DNA from: Xanthostigma xanthostigma
Taxonomy: Eukaryota; Arthropoda; Insecta; Raphidioptera; Raphidiidae
Assembly: GCA_963575645.1 (NCBI GenBank)
Contig: OY754468.1
Span: 52,959,665 to 53,023,664, forward strand
Direction: 5' to 3'
DNA: 64,000 nt
Shown here: positions 58,701-64,000 of the stretch, in pieces
How positions within the stretch are numbered: position 1 is the first letter of the stretch
Layout: each line of letters opens with the position of its first letter
Made by a program: the position numbers and the translations under genes
The notes under the pieces: model-generated
The model's input: the letters and a program-made list of their open reading frames with translations, nothing else
Databases searched by the model: none
Told to the model about the DNA's origin: nothing

Positions 58701-61700
58701 GATTTAGCCATGACTAATTCGTGGTAAAGTTATTATATTATTAGAGTAGCTTCTGCCGCCGCTACAACCGGCGGCGCACGGCCCTGTTAATATAAAACAT
58801 ATTTGACTGTATTGGGATTTTACTTTAACCGTGTGCCATCTACTCAGCATTTCAGTGAACTACCCTATGCGAAGTTAGTAAAACATTGCACGCTATGTAT
58901 TTGTGTAAGTGTTTCTTGTTTACAATTATGGAAGGTACATAAGCCATTGAAAAATATGTGTTATGCAGTACCTAACTGTATCGGTAGATAGAGTGGAAAT
59001 GTTGATATCAAATTGTTAATTCGAAAAGTGACAGCTGTCAGCTGTTTATGCAGCTCGCACGGATGTTTTTGTAACATTTTACGATGTGACCGGCACTCGC
59101 GATTTATTTCCCTTCAATATACTTACGTTTTGAAGGATTACAAATTTCTTCTCCAGAAAAAACATCGAAACTTCGTATACTGTCAGTGCAAACACTTCGC
59201 ACAGGGCAGCCATATTGAATATTTTGAAATGAGCACCGCCTCCGGGTAAAATCTCAATAAAATAAAAATACGTGTGGCACTCGGGGACTGCCGCGGTAAA
59301 GCTATTGCATATTCTTTTTAGGTCTTTAAGTTTTTCTTCTCTATAAAACGAAAATAGCTAGGTATAAATAGTGTAATTACACACCAAAACAATTATTCAT
59401 TCAAAAAATTTGAACAAAAAGAACGATATTAAGAGTTTGATCATAGAATTTCGCGCGATGTACATTTATATAGATATAATATCATATATACTTTCTCTGC
59501 ACATAATCTAAATAATTTAGGTTATTTTTATAGCAGTATTATATATAAATTCATTTATACACAAATAAAGATAGAATCAGTTATGAGCAGTTATGCAGTT
59601 ATGAGCACACAAACACCGTGCCAAAGTCTGCCGAACTGAAACGACGTTAGACGATGCACGGCTGTCAACGCCGCACCGCTGTGCCGGTCGGAGTGGGGGG
59701 TTTTAGGTTTTTTTTCGTTACGGAATTTCTTGATTCGGTCGCCGCGCTCAAAGCCCGCGATAGAAGCTATGCAATAGCTTAATAATTCCACCGAGCATAC
59801 AATATATTGTACAAATAATTAACACAGGTTGTCTCTTTTTTTTTCTGTACAATTTTAGGATTTTGTTCGAATTGATTGTCAAAAGTATGGCCGAACATCT
59901 AGCCTACATGCATTCTTTCGATGCGCCGAGGAAACATCGTTTCTCCGATCAGTTCACGGACGACATCACGACTCTCGTACACAACGTGACTTCTGAAGTC
60001 ATATCCCATTATTCGAAAGACAATCGATCGGTCCATTCACTCAACGCGAGTCTGGCCTTTTTCTTGTTCGATTTACTTTCATTGATGGACAGAGGATTTG
60101 TGTTCGGGTTAATACGAAGTTACTGCAAACAAATGGTTGCTAAAATATCGTCTCTGCCAGATGCAATGACGCTCATAGATTTTAAGGTCAGTTTATTTTT
60201 TGAATGTGTTCTTACACAAGTATGTAGGCAGATAAAGGTACCTGGACATTGTTGGTTGATCGCATAGATATATATTTAATAGATTGCGGATACACTAGCG
60301 CCTCCTTTACCTTTTAGAAGCCATTTTGTACGTGGAAAACGCCGTAAAAAGCGCGCAAGATTCAAAAATATTAATTATTTTATAATATGATTTTATTGAG
60401 AAAAACGACAAAACTCACAGTAAACAGTGATATTTCGCTCCAAAACCTATTTTTATACTGAAACGTTTCAAAATTTACAAAATTGAGCATAAATATAATG
60501 TAAAAGCTTAGAACATTTTACATTATCAATTTGGCATCAAGGTTTTATATTATATTTATGCTCAGTTTTGTAATTTTTGAAACGTTTCAATATAAAAATA
60601 GGTTTTGGAGCGAAATATCACTGTTTACTGCGAGTTTTATTGTTTTTCCATTAACATCATATTATAGAATATTTAATCTTTTTGAATCCCGCGCGCTTTT
60701 TACGGCGTTTTCCACGTACAAAATGGCTTCTAATTGGAACCATTCCGCACAATGCTCAAGGATAGGCATCCGCTATCTATTAATATATATCTATGGTTGA
60801 TCGACGCATAAATAGTCATACGGGAATTTGACACTTGGCGCTATGATATCTGGTGGCAGAAAATGCAAGTACAGTAAAACGTGTGATTTCGCGATTCAGT
60901 TACGGGGATTTTATATTCGGTGCTGTAACATTGATCTGGTGGCAGAAAATACGTCTACATGCAAAATCTCTATACTTAGCGTTTGCCTTTTGTTTTAAAC
61001 ATTTTGAGGTTATGCGTTGCAAAAACATAAATCGATGCCTAGTAAATATAAAAACGTTAAATTAAATTTTTTTGAAAATTTTCAGCTCGATTTCTTGCGC
61101 ATAGTTTGCAGTCACGAGCATTTCGTCGCTCTGAATTTACCGTTCGGCACACCGTACACAGTCAGCTCGGCTCCGGTTTCGCCTAATCCCAGTATTTCGT
61201 CGTCTGTCAGTCAGACTTCATTCCTGTCCGGTTTGACTCCGCACGAACGAAGCAGTTATGCCGAACTTTCTCTCGAGTTTAGACAGCAACACTTTTTAGT
61301 CGGTCTTTTATTGACGGACTTGACTACTGTTTTGGAAATCCAGTAAGTATACAAATGTTCAAGAAGAGTAGAGACCAGGAGACCGATCTCGCCGGTTCAC
61401 CTATATGCGGCGATGGCTCCGTTATACTTCACTTAAATAATTCTCACGACGTTACCGTTCGAACTTACAATAAATTGCCTACAGATAGCTTCTCTTACGA
61501 CATATAAAAATAAAGCAAACCAATTTTTTAAATCAATCCGAATTTTTTAATATCAACGAGTTTTCAAACACGCATTTATCACATCTAAATATACAGAACT
61601 AGCGTTCAGCCCCTTCTTGTAAATAATTAACTAGCTATTCCCAGTGCAACTTCTTTGGAGCTATGCCGTGTTACCGTGCTCGTTTGTTATTTATAGATTC

Positions 61701-63870
61701 AATTCGTTTTAGAAATCCCAATTTACACGCAAAGGCAATAGATTCTGTGAGAAATCTTTTGTCATGGCACGATTCAGATCCGCGATATACTGGACAGGAA
61801 TGCAAGGCCAGGGTGGCTGCACTGTATTTGCCTTTGCTAGCAATCACAATGGATGCCTTACCGTTACTCTATCAATGCACCATCGATAGTAAAGGTATGT
61901 TTCATTTTTGACCGTATGTCTGTTTGTTTTAGTACTCAGAACTCCGCTTATCACCGAACTAGCAACTGTTCTAACAGTTCTTTTGTTTCGAGTTGAGTAG
62001 CTTTTTTGACGTGATAACGTCTTATAAATTGATGAATCACCAATCTTATAAATTGATAAAACACCGACTGCATGCACGAAAAAGTGTAACGTAACGTTCC
62101 TAACGTTCGTAACGCGTAACGTTCCGCCTGACCCTGTGCGTGCTTTTTGCTAATTTCTCGCTCAATTTAAATCAGATCGGTTTGAAACCAGTCTTAAATG
62201 AAAGAGGAGAACATTTTACATAGATTTCGTATAACAGAATTTGCCTAAACAGTTTTTTTATACAAATTTATATAGAAAAATAGCTGTATAAATGCAATGT
62301 TGTCTAATGCATGGCGCGACGCGGTCGGTCGTCTTTGTTTGCCGTACATGGAAATTAGAAAATAACGTATGTCTTGTCTTAACATGAAAACGGCTGCATT
62401 TCTAATGTTTAATTCAATTTTTTGACATTAGTATTTTGTGAAATGCAACGCCTTCTAAGTTAACTATTGGAATAACTATTATTAGAACATAATACTTTGA
62501 CAGTTGCAAACGTCACTTTTGACATTTCTTATCATTCCGACACCAAGGATAACCGGATTGAAACCAAATTTTGGGAGGATGTTTGATATGCAAATATGAA
62601 GTGGCCTATTGTTTTTGGGGAACATCGGCGCATGCGTAAAAGAATATATCTCTTATAATGATGTTTTATATAATAATAATATAGTTTTTAAAACGGTTTT
62701 TACTCTATCTACTTTTACTAGAAATTTTTGTAAATTTTTTGGGGAAAATCGGCGCATGCGCAAAAGAGATACATGCCATAGTTGTTTTTTATATAATAAT
62801 AGTGTACTTTTTATAGTGTTTTATTATTCTACTTAATAAAATTTACCTAAATTTGAAGCGAAAGATGCAATATCATAGATTCGAATTATTATAATTATTA
62901 TATAAATTTAGGTTATGTATTACGGAATACGTTATCACGTAAAACTATCGTCCGTAAACCGACTTTACAGACAACCAATTTTTTTCTACCAGACGTCTCT
63001 ACTTTGTTTCCAGTACAGGTTCAGCCCTGCTTGGTTAAAGACTAATTTCTAACATAGTTTCGGTATATCTTGAAAATTTTCAAAAAAACGTGATGATTAG
63101 ACGTGTCTAGACTCTAGAGGAAAATAAGCTTTTTGAAAATTTCCGGTGTCACACTGTATATTTTCTTCCATTTTAGTAAAATTTGTTGAAAATTTATTAG
63201 AAATGATCACGTTTGCTACTGCAATTATATTACTGTAAACAATTTTGTTTTTGTTTTTTTCGCAAAAAATTGCAGATCGCAATTTAGATGATTACGTCGG
63301 AGGAATCAATCATTCCGTTGCAATGGCCATATCGGGCACCAAATCATGCATTCCGGTCAATACCTACGATATAATGTATCCGCAGGTGAACGTTGTTATT
63401 TCGTTTTTTTTTTTTCTTCTTCTGTACGGTAAATGTAATATGCTTTGTTTTAACTGACAGAACAGAAAAGTTTGCTTAAACGCAGAAGCGACACGACATC
63501 TTCTCGTCTGTTTCTTGTGGGTCGTAAAAAACATAGCAAACGATGTTTTGTCGCAATGGCTCTCGGAATTAGCACCTTCGCGCTTACAACATTTACTTCA
63601 AGTTTTACACGTATGCATATCTTGTTTTGAATACAAGGTAAGATTTCATCAGATATGCTATACCGAAAATGTTAAAAGAAAGAAGACTTTATTCGAGATC
63701 TTTTTAAATATTTATTTATCGTATAAACGCGTTTCTATTTTAGGGTAAAAAAGAAATCAAACGCTGTACAAAACAAAATTTCCGAAAGACGTCCGATATT
63801 AAATCACGTTTGGAAGATGTTATTTTAGGGCAAGGATCGGCACGTTGTGAAATGATACAAAGACGCAAAG
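49731..63870 (+). CDS. Zir: DOCK6/7/8-type guanine exchange factor (Zizimin-related), N-terminal part
   Basis: Twenty-four exons join in frame and give 1360 residues: 49731-49771, 49850-49931, 50009-50187, 51105-51309, 51423-51632, 52661-52779, 52904-53183, 53448-53631, 54534-54721, 55513-55693, 55763-55888, 56442-56580, 56645-56786, 56874-57062, 57121-57399, 58095-58237, 58430-58515, 58597-58723, 59859-60186, 61086-61342, 61713-61894, 63276-63385, 63461-63637, 63744-63870. The order of blocks follows DOCK7: RRAFAQK-like start ([12 protein letters not shown]), [58 protein letters not shown], the DHR1/C2 membrane-lipid domain at ~570-760 ([35 protein letters not shown]), [40 protein letters not shown]. 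The catalytic DHR2 lies beyond the window. It should activate Rac/Cdc42 at the cell cortex. Confidence 0.94.
50441..50692. mobile_element. MITE family F, copy F2 (252 bp)
   Basis: Close copy of F1 with the same ends; it lies in intron 3 of the DOCK gene. It shows small changes (an 11-base difference around GTAATCGGCAGTAATCGG). Confidence 0.75.
51656..52551. mobile_element. Element with AACTTCCCGC ends and internal ~150-bp repeats
   Basis: Ends AACTTCCCGC and GCGGGAAGTT are inverted. A (TG)n/(TATG)n tract lies at 51810-51843. Three direct repeats near 52078, 52230 and 52375 each contain CGCAAACCGCATCAAAATC (or one change) and end in CGTGAACGAAAA. TTTTGAGGTCCTAGGAAGC and GGCGATGATGTCCGTAG are sequence blocks I know from widespread insect repeats. 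Open frames here are repeat-derived. Confidence 0.65.
53200..53392 (+). repeat. Retroelement 3' end fragment
   Basis: Contains CTAGTTCGTCTGTCGGAGGC, GAGATACGATTGAAATTTTC and a tail GGTGCGTGAGTTCGACTCGC followed by ACTCGACCTG. The tail resembles the common insect LINE end with CGAGTCCGACTCGCACTTGG. It lies in DOCK intron 7. Confidence 0.5.
53902..54336. mobile_element. MITE family C, copy C4
   Basis: AATT on both sides, same ends; slightly shortened between the two TGACGTCA-type sites, the second of which is mutated to TGATGTCA. It lies in DOCK intron 8. Confidence 0.8.
54735..55454. mobile_element. MITE with GCCCCACTCACGATC ends (720 bp)
   Basis: The left end GCCCCACTCACGATCAAACT and ~45 further bases (ATGCCACAGTTCAGTGTTC) recur inverted at the right end. 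It starts ~13 bases after the DOCK donor at 54722. The interior includes partial further copies of TTCAGTG-type sequence. Target duplication not clear. Confidence 0.75.
56116..56410 (+). mobile_element. Helentron-like family B, copy B3 (295 bp)
   Basis: Full 5' end, the 3' inverted repeat, a shortened hairpin (CCCGGAGTGC) and AACCCGTC. A T9 run follows and forms the polypyrimidine tract of DOCK exon 12, whose acceptor AG is 30 bases on. Confidence 0.8.
57499..57723 (+). mobile_element. Helentron-like family B, copy B4 (225 bp)
   Basis: Has the perfect hairpin GCACTCCCGGAGTGC and AACCCGTC, with T runs on both sides and an internal deletion of ~75 bases relative to B1. It lies in DOCK intron 15, not near an acceptor. 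Confidence 0.8.
58724..59858. other. DOCK intron 18, no recognised element
   Basis: A GC-rich palindrome CCGCCGCTACAACCGGCGG lies at 58757-58775. A short frame at 58957-58990 ([15 protein letters not shown]) is like the first residues of a THAP zinc finger, but nothing follows. AACATCGAAACTTCG and GGCAGCCATATTG near 59165-59220 may be repeat-derived. Confidence 0.35.
60243..60800. mobile_element. Long foldback MITE (~558 bp)
   Basis: Arms of ~250 bases (60250-60505 and 60540-60797) pair over most of their length: GGTTTTGGAGCGAAATATCA and ACGGCGTTTTCCACGTACAA occur in both senses, with a central loop of ~30 bases. It lies in DOCK intron 19. Confidence 0.8.
62006..62979 (+). mobile_element. 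Helentron-like family A, long copy A10 (974 bp)
   Basis: Nearly identical to A9 over its whole length, including the two internal GGCGCATGCG units; differences are a handful of bases and one small 5' insertion (CTAACGTTCGTAACG). It lies in DOCK intron 21. Confidence 0.85.
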
Positions 63871-64000
63871 GTAATTATTATGAAATGCAATCGGCGTCTA
63901 GTCTGTACGGCGCCTCGACGACTCTTCTAATGCGAGTCCCCGGCTCTTAGGCCGGACCTTAAAAAACAGTTGTGTGGTTTTAAGAAACCACGACGCAAGT
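63871..64000 (+). other. Start of DOCK intron 24 and window edge
   Basis: Begins GTAATT after the exon at 63744-63870. A GC-rich hairpin-like segment (GTCCCCGGCTC...GGCCGGAC) lies at 63937-63957. No exon seen before the window ends. Confidence 0.4.

Overview
The window is animal nuclear DNA, almost certainly insect: AT-rich, with many short GT-AG introns, conserved metazoan genes, and introns packed with non-autonomous DNA transposons. The retroelement 3' tails and some repeats look like ones known from insect genomes; the order cannot be fixed from sequence alone. Coding exons were rebuilt by hand from splice sites and phase. The reading frame closes without a break across INTS5 (15 exons), nardilysin (19 exons), the F-box gene (7 exons) and the DOCK gene (24 exons in the window).

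Layout: (1) 1-924, truncated retroelement tails, then the last exon of a + strand gene that starts before the window. (2) 1298-1788, mitochondrial ribosomal protein S18C (+), tail to tail with an unrecognised 187-aa acidic protein gene (-, 1925-5003). (3) 7860-12833, a SINA/SIAH-like RING protein gene (-), 5' end not found. (4) 15490-15887, a broken 5' fragment of a golgin (GM130-like) gene (+). (5) 18823-28162, an F-box protein of the FBXO33/FBXO39 type (+). (6) 29348-38929, Integrator subunit 5 (-). (7) 40362-48118, nardilysin (+), head to head with INTS5. (8) 49731-63870, the N-terminal 1360 residues of a DOCK6/7/8 (Zizimin-related, Zir) Rac/Cdc42 exchange factor (+), running off the window. 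These are unrelated housekeeping and signalling genes (mitochondrial translation, ubiquitin ligation, snRNA/transcription termination, peptidase, GTPase activation); nothing suggests an operon-like unit.

The mobile layer is the unusual part. Two unrelated repeat families (here A, 10 copies, and B, 4 copies) share the architecture reported for Helentron-type rolling-circle elements: T-rich insertion points, a 12-bp subterminal inverted repeat exactly at one end, and at the other end the inverted copy followed by a short stem-loop and a T run. In family A the stem is supported by covariation between copies. Several copies end just before a 3' splice site, so that their T run forms the polypyrimidine tract; other repeats start 11-23 nt after a 5' splice site. 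Terminal-inverted-repeat families C, D and F, several hAT-like and Tigger-like elements with readable target duplications, and five long foldback repeats fill the other introns. I saw no rRNA genes, CRISPR arrays or intact tRNA genes.
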